From Pelagibacteraceae bacterium AG-470-E16 (lineage in GTDB: Bacteria > Pseudomonadota > Alphaproteobacteria > Pelagibacterales > Pelagibacteraceae): a stretch of DNA of 64,000 bases. Where the stretch lies: assembly GCA_003209195.1 (NCBI GenBank), contig QCSF01000002.1, positions 1 through 64,000 on the forward strand. Direction: 5' to 3'. A program made the translations under genes and the position numbers. The notes beneath the pieces were generated by a model. That model did not search any database. It had not been told where the DNA came from and saw nothing but the letters and a program-made list of their open reading frames with translations. Shown here piece after piece: positions 6,418 to 14,718 of the stretch (its first letter is position 1; each line of letters opens with the position of its first letter).

Positions 6418-8517
6418 CTAATTATAAATAATTCTTGAATATTTATCATGATAATTATTAATACATTGATTAAAATTACTAATATAAATTGATCCGCCAT
6501 CAAATTCTTGTTTTTTTTTATAGCTTGATAAGCATTTTTTTATATTAAAATTAATCAAGTTTTTTATTTTTGTTGAAGAAGAGTCTTTTGTTGCTATTGC
6601 CAAGTTAGAATCTTTAACGTTAATATTAATTGCCTCTAATACAGATTTTTCGCCAACAGATATAGCCTTATCACCACAACCTGCTAAAAAAGAACTATTA
6701 ATTTTGTAGTGACCATATGAAAAATCTACGCAATCATTTTTAGCATTTATAATTGATAAATTTTTTATGTTAATTCTCGAAAAATCAATATCTAATGCAT
6801 CAGATATTGCATTTTTAATAATAATATTTTTTATAGAGCCTTCAGAACGAATAATATTTAATGAATCTTCACATTTTAAATTTGAAATATTAAAGTCTAT
6901 ATTTTGAAAATTAGAATCCAAAAAAGTTATACATCCTGTTAAGTTGTTTTCATCTAATCTATCGAAATTTTTTTTATAAGACTTTTCTTTATCATTAGCA
7001 AATATTTTCAAATTTTTTGGGATATCACCAAGAAAAATAATTTTTCCATTTGCGCTGTTAGCAAATTCTAAATTAATAAATTTTACGTTTGGTGTGATTT
7101 TAGCGAATACGATTGTATTTTCTTCAATTTTATAAAATATTTTATTATTATTAAATATAGTTTTAATTTTATTTTTTTTATCGAGATTATAATTATTATC
7201 GTAATGTACAATGTCATAAATATAATTTTTTGGTTTATTGGACGCTCCAAGAATTTTTTTCAAATTCTTAAAGTTTTCATTAATATAACAATTGGTTTTA
7301 AAATTTGTATTCTCGCAATATTTAAATTTATATTTATGAATATCAAAAGATAGGAAATTTTGTTTATATTCAAATTTATTATCATTTATTTTAGTATTAT
7401 TATAAAAACCATTAAAGGGATATTTTCTTTCAAAACTATAAGTTAAGTCAATATCTTCAAACGTTGGTTTTGTAAAAAAAAGATCTGGTTGATTTAGATA
7501 TTCTTTAGCAACGCACTTTTGTATTTTGCTTAGGCTGTAACCAGCTCTATATTTGTAAATTCTACTTAAATAATTTTCATAATCGCTCACGTTAAAATTT
7601 ACGTTATTACATTTTTTATGATAATTTTTATTAATATTTACATCACCATCATAATAAATTGGAATTTTTATATTATAAATTGGGTCATATACAAACTTTG
7701 AATTTTTATGATGTAATCCATGCCCAGCAAGTGTTTTATTAAGTTCGAAGAATTTTTTATAATTATAATAATTATTTGAAACTATACCTTTAAATCCGAT
7801 TACTGCTGAATTAAAATCTTTTATAAATTTTTGATTATCAACTTTGCTTGAATAATAAATTGAGTTAATAAATTTTTGAAAACATACTGAAACATTATTA
7901 TTTTTTTTTACACAATTACCTTGTAATTTTTTAAACTGATCAAAATTTCCCTCAATAATTGGTGCATCTTTCATCGACCATCTTTCAAGAAATTCTTTTG
8001 CTACTTTTTCCTGAAATATCATAGGATAATATTCTTGATTTATTTTAACATTTACAATGCTTGTGTGTGGTGTGGGGTAATTCATTGTTTCTAGAAGAGA
8101 TGTCCAAAAAATTTCATTTTCAAAACCTTTAGAAACTAGTTTTAATAATCTAAATCTTGTAATATTTTCAATATGACCATTTTTTAGTTTAATAACTAGT
8201 GAGGAAAATCCCCTTCTAAAATCAATATGATCTACACTATGTGATGCAATTTTTGCTACAGCATTTATTTTTTTGCCTTTATAAACTACTGTTACATCAA
8301 ATTTTTTTTTATCTTCTAAAAAAACTTTATCTCTACCTGATATATTAGATAAATGTTTGTAATATTTTTTTAAATTATTTCTATCAAAGTGAATTTCAAT
8401 TTTTTTTTCTAATTTAGTATCATACCTTTTGTCGTAAATTTCAGCATTTAATTGAAAAATAAATGTTAAAAAAATAATTAAATTAAATAATGCTATTTTG
8501 TTTATTTTATCTATCAT
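6418..8517 (-). CDS. Secreted CotH-like protein with C-terminal parallel beta-helix
   Basis: The 699-aa protein begins with a Sec signal peptide (hydrophobic residues 8-22, likely cleavage after LNA at 25). Residues about 60-330 resemble CotH-family atypical kinases: HIDFRRGFSSLVIKL around 97-111, FQEKVAKEF around 168-176, HGLHHKNSKFVYDP near 266-279 and IYYDGDVN at 287-294, matching the position of the family's catalytic acidic loop. Residues about 480-690 consist of short repeating strands rich in Ile, Asn and Ser (IKNIIIKNA, IKNLSIINA, LEAININV), as in right-handed beta-helices. Known CotH proteins phosphorylate secreted proteins; whether this one does is unknown. It overlaps the DUF4956 gene by 11 bp. 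Confidence 0.72.
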   Translation of the reverse strand: MIDKINKIALFNLIIFLTFIFQLNAEIYDKRYDTKLEKKIEIHFDRNNLKKYYKHLSNISGRDKVFLEDKKKFDVTVVYKGKKINAVAKIASHSVDHIDFRRGFSSLVIKLKNGHIENITRFRLLKLVSKGFENEIFWTSLLETMNYPTPHTSIVNVKINQEYYPMIFQEKVAKEFLERWSMKDAPIIEGNFDQFKKLQGNCVKKNNNVSVCFQKFINSIYYSSKVDNQKFIKDFNSAVIGFKGIVSNNYYNYKKFFELNKTLAGHGLHHKNSKFVYDPIYNIKIPIYYDGDVNINKNYHKKCNNVNFNVSDYENYLSRIYKYRAGYSLSKIQKCVAKEYLNQPDLFFTKPTFEDIDLTYSFERKYPFNGFYNNTKINDNKFEYKQNFLSFDIHKYKFKYCENTNFKTNCYINENFKNLKKILGASNKPKNYIYDIVHYDNNYNLDKKNKIKTIFNNNKIFYKIEENTIVFAKITPNVKFINLEFANSANGKIIFLGDIPKNLKIFANDKEKSYKKNFDRLDENNLTGCITFLDSNFQNIDFNISNLKCEDSLNIIRSEGSIKNIIIKNAISDALDIDFSRINIKNLSIINAKNDCVDFSYGHYKINSSFLAGCGDKAISVGEKSVLEAININVKDSNLAIATKDSSSTKIKNLINFNIKKCLSSYKKKQEFDGGSIYISNFNQCINNYHDKYSRIIYN

Positions 8518-9166
8518 GAAATGAATAGCTCTTGATAATTATGGATGAAAATTGAGTTAATTTTTTTTTAAAAGTTTTCGCTTCATCTTTATTGTTAAAT
8601 TTTAAATATATATTTGTATCAAAATCGTCGTTATTTCTTTCTTCATCATAGCTTATTAAATTTTTATCAATATTTATTTCGTTTGTTAACTTTTCAAATT
8701 TTCCATTTATTTTTAAAATAACCTCAATATATTTTTGATCGTAAGAATAATCACTTAAAAAAATGTTTAATTTTAGAGATGAAATTAATTTAGTAAAAAA
8801 ACCAATAAATATTATGAACAAAGTTAACCCAATAGAATATTTTATATTCACACCTGCAGAAATTCCAATCGTAATTAAAGCAAATAGTAATGATAGTTCA
8901 TAAATACTTTTTACTGGAGTCCTGTAACGTATAATTGATAATGCTCCTATCATGCCTAATGACAGAACTATATTCTTAGAAATTACAGTAGTTATCACTA
9001 AAGCAATCGGTGGTAACATCATTGACGTAACAATAAAACTTCTGTTTCTTAAATATTGATGCAGAAAAAAACTGTGAGATAAAAAGATTAATGTTCCCAT
9101 AGTTGAAACTAATAAAAGTTTTAAAATAATAAGTTCTTGAATTTTTTCAAAAATAACTGTCAGCAT
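8507..9166 (-). CDS. DUF4956 integral membrane protein
   Basis: The protein has several transmembrane helices in its first ~125 residues followed by a soluble, charged C-terminal domain of about 90 residues. The hallmark of DUF4956 is present at residues 71-86 (GMIGALSIIRYRTPVK), in the loop after the third membrane segment. The start was set at ATG 9166; a TTG at 9184 would add six residues. DUF4956 genes habitually sit beside VTC-domain and CotH genes, exactly as here, but no biochemical function is established. Its end overlaps the CotH-like gene by 11 bp, implying translational coupling. Confidence 0.85.
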   Translation of the reverse strand: MLTVIFEKIQELIILKLLLVSTMGTLIFLSHSFFLHQYLRNRSFIVTSMMLPPIALVITTVISKNIVLSLGMIGALSIIRYRTPVKSIYELSLLFALITIGISAGVNIKYSIGLTLFIIFIGFFTKLISSLKLNIFLSDYSYDQKYIEVILKINGKFEKLTNEINIDKNLISYDEERNNDDFDTNIYLKFNNKDEAKTFKKKLTQFSSIIIKSYSFHDR

Positions 9167-9193
9167 ACTATTAAAATAATACAATATATTTTA

Positions 9194-10054
9194 TTAAATG
9201 GGTAATTCTTTTTTACTTTTTAAAAGTATTTTTCTTTTAAATTTAAATATTTTTTTATGGAAATTCAGACTTTCTATTTGTATTTTTTCACTTCTTTTAT
9301 TTCTTAATTTAAAGAAATTTTCTATAGAAGTGGTATTTGCCTTATAAAATAATTTTTTATTTTTGAAAATTTTATTTTTTGAAAAATCATAAATTATCTT
9401 CTCATTTGTTTTGGTAATTAACGTTATTAATCTTTTTTTTACCAAATTAGTTTTTAAGGATATTTTAATATTTAAATTATTATATTTTAGTATTGCTTCA
9501 AAAATGTTTAATTTTTTAACTCTATCAATTTTAAAAGTTTTAATTTTTTTTAATTGTATTTTATTAAAAATACAAAATAATAATGACAATGGATGATCAA
9601 GCCACTCGTCTAAAAAAATATATTGATCATGAAAAAAATATTTACCACAATAATCTAAATTTATAGTTGTTATTTTTTCTTCTTTGACATTTTTAAAAAA
9701 AAATTTTGTTATAGGATTGTATAAGTCAGTATAGTTTACTTTAATAGTTTTCTTTTTCAGTTTTTTAAAAAATTTTAGCTGATTAAATAGTGGTTTCTCA
9801 ATACTTAAATTTTTAATATTTATATAATTTTGTAATACAGAGTAGTGCTGATTTGTAGGAACGCAGATATGTACCCGATCATATTTTTTTAAAGGGATGT
9901 CTATAGAAGTTTTTTTTTTAATTAGCCTAAAATCACATTGATAATATGCATTTTTAGTCTTAATATAAATTTCGTTATAAACTTTTGCATTAATTAAATT
10001 CTTTACTATTTTTTTTCCCCATTTTCCATAACCTATGATAAGAAGTTTTTTCAT
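9194..10054 (-). CDS. Gfo/Idh/MocA-like NAD(P)-binding oxidoreductase, short form
   Basis: This 286-aa protein starts with a Rossmann motif (LLIIGYGKWGKKI, residues 3-15), followed by VHICVPTNQHY and the family hallmark LSIEKPL, which carries the active-site Lys of the EKP motif. At 286 residues it is shorter than most family members (330-390), with a reduced C-terminal domain. It is the first gene of the minus-strand run leading to the DUF4956/CotH/VTC genes. Its ATG (10054) is separated by a single base from the divergent ATG of the GT2 gene at 10056. Substrate unknown; family members act on sugars, inositols and nucleotide-sugars. Confidence 0.75.
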   Translation of the reverse strand: MKKLLIIGYGKWGKKIVKNLINAKVYNEIYIKTKNAYYQCDFRLIKKKTSIDIPLKKYDRVHICVPTNQHYSVLQNYINIKNLSIEKPLFNQLKFFKKLKKKTIKVNYTDLYNPITKFFFKNVKEEKITTINLDYCGKYFFHDQYIFLDEWLDHPLSLLFCIFNKIQLKKIKTFKIDRVKKLNIFEAILKYNNLNIKISLKTNLVKKRLITLITKTNEKIIYDFSKNKIFKNKKLFYKANTTSIENFFKLRNKRSEKIQIESLNFHKKIFKFKRKILLKSKKELPI

Positions 10055-10055
10055 A

Positions 10056-10760
10056 ATGAAAAAGTTAACTATAATTGTTCCTGTTTACAATGAAATTAAC
10101 ACACTTCACGTAGTATTAGATAAATTAATATCAATGAAATTTTACAATAATATAGAAAAAGAAATAATTATTATTGATGATGCTTCGACCGATGGATCAA
10201 AAGAAAAAATAAAAGAATATAAGAATAAGTATGAATTTATTAAAACTATATATAAAAAAAAAAATAAAGGTAAAGGAGATTCTCAAAAACTAGCAAAAAA
10301 AATATTCTCTGGTGATTACGTTATAATTCAAGATGCAGATCTAGAATATGACCCTGAAGATATCAATAGTTTACTCAAAATCGCTATTCAGGAAAAAAAA
10401 GATTTTGTAATTGGATATAGAAAAATGAGGACTAATCTAAAACATCCATATTTTTTTTTTAGAGAAATGGCTGTTAATTTCCTAACTTTGACAATGAATA
10501 TTTTATATGGAACTAAAATTAAGGACTGCGCATGTTGTTATAGGTTATTTAGCAAGGATTTATGGACAAGTATAAACGGAAAATCAAATAAGTTTGAATA
10601 TGACTTTAGTATAATTTGCCAAGCCATAAAAAAAACAAAAAAAATTGGCCAATGCGTAGTTTATTATAAATCACGTAGTTATGATGATGGAAAAAAATGC
10701 ACATGGGATGTGGGTATTCATGCTTTTAAAAGAATAATATTAGATAGATTCATAAATTAA
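10056..10760 (+). CDS. Glycosyltransferase family 2 (dolichol-phosphate-mannose-synthase-like)
   Basis: This is a GT-A fold enzyme of 234 aa. The N-terminus LTIIVPVYNE, then IIIDDASTDGS, and IIQDADLEYDPED carrying the DxD metal-binding site are characteristic of the DPM1/GtrB-like subgroup of GT2. Such enzymes move a sugar from a nucleotide carrier to polyprenyl phosphate or to a glycan. There is no C-terminal membrane anchor. ATG 10056 is used; an in-frame upstream extension to 10035 overlaps the divergent gene and is unlikely. The 3' end overlaps the convergent C-methyltransferase gene by 11 bp. Confidence 0.88.
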   Translation: MKKLTIIVPVYNEINTLHVVLDKLISMKFYNNIEKEIIIIDDASTDGSKEKIKEYKNKYEFIKTIYKKKNKGKGDSQKLAKKIFSGDYVIIQDADLEYDPEDINSLLKIAIQEKKDFVIGYRKMRTNLKHPYFFFREMAVNFLTLTMNILYGTKIKDCACCYRLFSKDLWTSINGKSNKFEYDFSIICQAIKKTKKIGQCVVYYKSRSYDDGKKCTWDVGIHAFKRIILDRFIN

Positions 10761-11994
10761 TAATCCTTAATTTAGGAAATGGAACAATTACTTTCACATT
10801 TTTTTTTCGAAAAAATTTCCGAAGTTTTTTTATTATAGATTCAGCAAAATTCCACGCAAAGATAATTATAACTTTACATTGAGATTTTTTTAACTTTTCA
10901 TAGCTAATAATTGGAAATTTTTGACCTGGAGAAAATCTTTTTTGCTTTAACTTATTATCATCAACAATAGAATTAATTTGATTGCGATCTATTCTAAAAA
11001 AATGCGAAAAGGTTGTGAGTTTTGCAGGAGCTCCAAAACCAAACACAAATTTACTATCATATTTACAAATATATTTTTGAAACTTAATTTTCTCTTGCGT
11101 CATTCTTTTATAATATTTTTCGTATAATTTTTTTTTAAATAAGCCTCTCTTAAATTCTTTTATTATTTGATTATTAATTTTATTTTTAAAAATTCTTCTC
11201 TGACCTGCATGACAGACATAAACTCTAATTGATCCTCCTTGAGAATCTATTAAATCGAAATCAAAAACATTCATTCCTAAACTATTAAAAAAAGGAATTA
11301 ATGGTTTTAAAGCATGATATGACATATGTTCATGATAAATGGTATCAAAACTTAATTTATTAATCACATCTAATAAATATGATACTTCAAAAACAAATAC
11401 TCCTTTATTGTCCAAGATATTTTTTACTCCTAATGCAAAAGATTTCAAATTAGGAACATGAGCGAAAACATTATTAGCCGATATCAATTTAAATTTTTGA
11501 TATTTTTTTTTTAAAGTGAAACTACTTGTTTCATTAAAAAAAATTGTATTAATTTTTATTTTTTTTCTAATATTTATATTTCTTAAATTTTTAGCTGGCT
11601 CAACACCAACAATATTCATAAATTTTTTTTTTACAAAAAATTCTAAAAAAGTACCATCATTACATGCTATATCTAATATAAAATCTTTTTTTTTTAATTT
11701 AAATTTAGAAATCATTTTATTGCAATATTTATTGAAATGTCTGATAAGAACCTTTGAGGTGCCACTAACATATAAATAATTTGAAAACATTTTTTTGGGA
11801 CTTACAACTTGCTTTAACTGTAAGTGTCCACATTTATTACACAAAGATGTTGTTAGAGGGAAATACTGTTCTTTAATATTTTTTCTTATTGGATATGAAT
11901 TTGCTAAAGGTGTTTCCTCTAGTTTCAAAACATCTATTATTTTTTTACTATTACAAAGAATACAGTAGTTACGTGTAAGAAAATTTCTTTTCAA
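10750..11994 (-). CDS. Sugar C-methyltransferase, TylCIII/NovU type
   Basis: The 414-aa protein has the three-part layout of NDP-4-keto-6-deoxysugar C-methyltransferases. First comes an N-terminal zinc ribbon (Cys11/Cys14 and Cys52/Cys55). A class I SAM-binding domain follows, with LDIACNDGTFLEFF at about 107-120 and NVFAHVPN. A C-terminal domain comes last, containing GFGAPAKLTTFSHFF, VDDNKLKQKRFSPG and the IFAWNF motif. Between the domains is YHEHMSYH, the family's proposed catalytic Tyr/His/Glu segment. It would methylate carbon 3 or 4 of a keto-sugar, producing a branched sugar. It follows the cupin gene by 1 bp, and the pair probably act on the same nucleotide-sugar. Confidence 0.9.
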   Translation of the reverse strand: MKRNFLTRNYCILCNSKKIIDVLKLEETPLANSYPIRKNIKEQYFPLTTSLCNKCGHLQLKQVVSPKKMFSNYLYVSGTSKVLIRHFNKYCNKMISKFKLKKKDFILDIACNDGTFLEFFVKKKFMNIVGVEPAKNLRNINIRKKIKINTIFFNETSSFTLKKKYQKFKLISANNVFAHVPNLKSFALGVKNILDNKGVFVFEVSYLLDVINKLSFDTIYHEHMSYHALKPLIPFFNSLGMNVFDFDLIDSQGGSIRVYVCHAGQRRIFKNKINNQIIKEFKRGLFKKKLYEKYYKRMTQEKIKFQKYICKYDSKFVFGFGAPAKLTTFSHFFRIDRNQINSIVDDNKLKQKRFSPGQKFPIISYEKLKKSQCKVIIIFAWNFAESIIKKLRKFFRKKNVKVIVPFPKLRIINL

Positions 11995-11995
11995 T

Positions 11996-12421
11996 TTAAA
12001 ATCTATTATTGTCGTTCATAAAATCAATTCTAACTGTATCCTCTTCGTATGTTTTTTGGTCTCTTGGATTTTTACTAACAACTAAAATCTCAGTTTCCTC
12101 TATATAATACATGGCGTGATCAATTAAATTTCCAGTATAAAGAAGATCCTTTTCGTTAACTATTTTTTTATTTGGCTTTTCTTTATTTCCAGTTTTTCTG
12201 TAATAATATTCAAACGATCCTTTTAAAACGAAAATAAAATGCCAATCTTCTTTATGATAATGATTCGCTCTCCATTTATTTGATTTTGTATAAATTATCG
12301 AAGCACTTTTCATTTTTAAATCACATAGCGGCTGAATGAATCCTCTCTCATCTTGTATGTTCTTAGGTAAAGTTATAAGATCTTTATTTTTAAAATTTTC
12401 TTCCTTATTTTCTACACTCAT
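11996..12421 (-). CDS. RmlC-like cupin (sugar epimerase/isomerase-like)
   Basis: This single-domain cupin of about 141 aa contains DERGFIQPL, RANHYHKEDWHFIFVLKGSFEYYYR and LIDHAMYYIEETEILV, matching the dTDP-4-dehydrorhamnose 3,5-epimerase / WxcM-C style of cupin. The conserved His pair lies in HYHKEDWH. The start is ATG 12421 (a GTG at 12424 directly precedes it), overlapping the upstream gene's end by 17 bp. The gene sits directly upstream of the C-methyltransferase, as in deoxysugar operons, so it likely epimerises or isomerises the same keto-sugar. Substrate is inferred only. Confidence 0.78.
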   Translation of the reverse strand: MSVENKEENFKNKDLITLPKNIQDERGFIQPLCDLKMKSASIIYTKSNKWRANHYHKEDWHFIFVLKGSFEYYYRKTGNKEKPNKKIVNEKDLLYTGNLIDHAMYYIEETEILVVSKNPRDQKTYEEDTVRIDFMNDNNRF

Positions 12422-14123
12422 CACTTATATTTAATATCTTGCTTATAATTTTTTTTTTTGGTTTTTCATTTTTTAAAAAATTTCTTATAGCAACTTTTGT
12501 GTAAATTTCATCAACTTTAACAGTTTTAATGCATTTTATTACAAAAGAGTTATTTTTATCATGTATTAAATAATCAATTTGGTTTTTTTCTAAAAAATTA
12601 ATAATAACGCTATTTTTTTTATTTTTAATTAAATTTAAACTATTAACAAGTCGCATTGAATATATATTATTATTAAAATAAATACTTCCTCTATCTAGAT
12701 TTAATCCTAAAACTTTGTAGTTAATATTTTTTAACTTTTGTGAATTGTAATAAGAGTAAGAAAATTTACTTTGAAAATTATTTTTCATAAATTTATTTTG
12801 TACAATTTCATAATATGCAAAAATCAAAAAAACAAAGCCAAAGCAAAAAATTACTGAGGATTGAAAATAACACAAATATTTAACAATATTTCTTGATCTA
12901 GAAAAATAAGCAAATAATAAAAAAGCCTCTAAATAATACCTTGGTAGTAATTGTCCAATAGCTAACACGGAAAAAATAATGATGTATGGAATATAATGGA
13001 CAGTTTTATAATTTTTAATATCAAACAATAAAAGTAAAAATATCAAACCAAAACCACTTGATAAAGTATAAAGATCTAAAGGAAAAAATGGTTTTAAAAT
13101 ATCTCTTATATTAATAGAGCTATACCAGCCTTCTGAGGATCTTAATGATACTTCAAAAGCTTTAAAATTTTCCCTATTATAGAAAAATTCGTCAAAAAAT
13201 GGTGATATTGGATTGCCAATATTTATAAATTTTATAACTAAAATGGGTAATAAAAACAAAACAAAATTTATCAAAGAAAATGAGGTTATTAATTTGAAGT
13301 ACCTTTTGCTTTTTAAACATAAAAATATGTAAATTATCAGACCAAAAATTATATAATTAATTTTTCCAGAGCAGAAAAATAACAGCAAATATGAGAAAAT
13401 AAAAAAATCGATCTTATTTTTTAAAAGATTTTCTTTACTCAAAATAAATATAGATAAAAAAATAAGGCCAAAAAATAATTGTAATTTTTGTGTCGATATA
13501 AAAAAAATAATTAAAGGAATTGAAAATATAATAATTCTAAAATCTTCATTTTTTTTATAAGTGTATAAAAATAGTAATAATGAAAAAAAATTTAATTGAG
13601 ATCCAAAATTATCACTTTTGAATATGAAAGATAGCTGCAATAATATTTCATTTCCAAAATATAACATACCCTCAATATTAAAGTTTTCATCAAAGTTTAA
13701 TGATCCGTAATTATTGAAATTTTTTGCTACAAATAAATGAGTAGCTATAGAATCGGCATCTGACAATGGCAATATAGATAATAAAAAAAATAAAATTATA
13801 AAAATATTATATTTTCCAATTTTTTTAAAAAAAAAATAAATATCTTTATATTGTAAATATTTTTGAAACTTTAAGGTTAAGATTACTTTGATAAAAATGA
13901 TTATATATATAATATATTCAGATATAAAATTTAATTTAAATAAATTACTAATATTTATTATTAAGTAATAGAAAGAGACTAGTATTATGAATATATTAAA
14001 CTCATTGACAAATAAATTAAATTTACTACGATATTTATTATGTAGTTGAACCGATAAACATGAATTTAAAACTAAAAAAGCAAAACTAAAAAAAAAGTTT
14101 AAGAAGAAAGAAGAGAAAAACAT
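12405..14123 (-). CDS. Polytopic GT-C-like membrane protein (first of three)
   Basis: This is a protein of about 572 aa with roughly a dozen hydrophobic segments and a short soluble C-terminal tail. After the first helices a loop reads LPLSDADSIATHLFVAK; an acidic D-x-D-like motif in the first extracytoplasmic loop is the signature of GT-C glycosyltransferases (PMT/ArnT and relatives), which take sugars from polyprenyl phosphate. Similar placed loops occur in the genes at 15733 (FDEDTLRYHLPIAK) and 19666 (FSDDLNHYH). The start was set at ATG 14123; a longer TTG start at 14165 would overlap the divergent methyltransferase gene. Function as a polymerase or periplasmic transferase is an inference. 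Confidence 0.72.
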   Translation of the reverse strand: MFFSSFFLNFFFSFAFLVLNSCLSVQLHNKYRSKFNLFVNEFNIFIILVSFYYLIINISNLFKLNFISEYIIYIIIFIKVILTLKFQKYLQYKDIYFFFKKIGKYNIFIILFFLLSILPLSDADSIATHLFVAKNFNNYGSLNFDENFNIEGMLYFGNEILLQLSFIFKSDNFGSQLNFFSLLLFLYTYKKNEDFRIIIFSIPLIIFFISTQKLQLFFGLIFLSIFILSKENLLKNKIDFFIFSYLLLFFCSGKINYIIFGLIIYIFLCLKSKRYFKLITSFSLINFVLFLLPILVIKFINIGNPISPFFDEFFYNRENFKAFEVSLRSSEGWYSSINIRDILKPFFPLDLYTLSSGFGLIFLLLLFDIKNYKTVHYIPYIIIFSVLAIGQLLPRYYLEAFLLFAYFSRSRNIVKYLCYFQSSVIFCFGFVFLIFAYYEIVQNKFMKNNFQSKFSYSYYNSQKLKNINYKVLGLNLDRGSIYFNNNIYSMRLVNSLNLIKNKKNSVIINFLEKNQIDYLIHDKNNSFVIKCIKTVKVDEIYTKVAIRNFLKNEKPKKKIISKILNISDECRK

Positions 14124-14142
14124 CCTATAATTATTATATATA

Positions 14143-14718
14143 ATGAAATATAAAAATTCATACAATATTCTTGATAAATTTATTGCTTATTTAAGATTTA
14201 GGGAAGTTTTGAAAAAAAATGATTTTGATGGAAAAAAAATTATTGATTTTGGATCCGGGTCAAATTTTGATGTTTTAAAAAAAAGATATTCTAAAACAAA
14301 AAAAGCAATTTTTATAGATAAGCACGGATATCCCTTCAAAAATAACCAATTTTCCTTTTTAAAATATGAAGATAAAATTAATGAATTAGAAAATGATTTA
14401 AAAAATGAAAAATTTGATATAATTTTGATGTGTGCTGTAATAGAGCATTTGGATAATCCAGAAAATATTTTTAATTTCTTAAAAAATTATCTCAATAAAA
14501 ATGGTTATTTTTTTATTACTGCTCCATCAAAATTTTCGAAGCCATTATTAGAGTTTTTGGGTTTCAAATTAGGTATTATAAATAAATTTTTACTAGCTGA
14601 ACATAAAAGATACTATAATTTAGATGCTTATGAAGAATTGGCTACTAGGACTAACTTAAAATTAATAAATTTCAAATACTTTGAATGTATGATGAATACT
14701 TCAGCCATATTAAAATAA
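14143..14718 (+). CDS. Class I SAM-dependent methyltransferase
   Basis: This small methyltransferase of 191 aa has a SAM motif IIDFGSGSNFDVL at residues 33-45, a motif II-like acidic residue in FIDKHGYP, and FDIILMCAVIEHLDNPENIF, the usual Methyltransf_11 post-motif segment. The C-terminus FITAPSKFS and EHKRYYNLDAYEEL match family members in glycan clusters. It is divergent from the GT-C-like gene with about 20 bp between ATGs, and its end overlaps the convergent epimerase gene by 9 bp. It may methylate a sugar or glycan end; the acceptor is not determinable. Confidence 0.82.
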   Translation: MKYKNSYNILDKFIAYLRFREVLKKNDFDGKKIIDFGSGSNFDVLKKRYSKTKKAIFIDKHGYPFKNNQFSFLKYEDKINELENDLKNEKFDIILMCAVIEHLDNPENIFNFLKNYLNKNGYFFITAPSKFSKPLLEFLGFKLGIINKFLLAEHKRYYNLDAYEELATRTNLKLINFKYFECMMNTSAILK

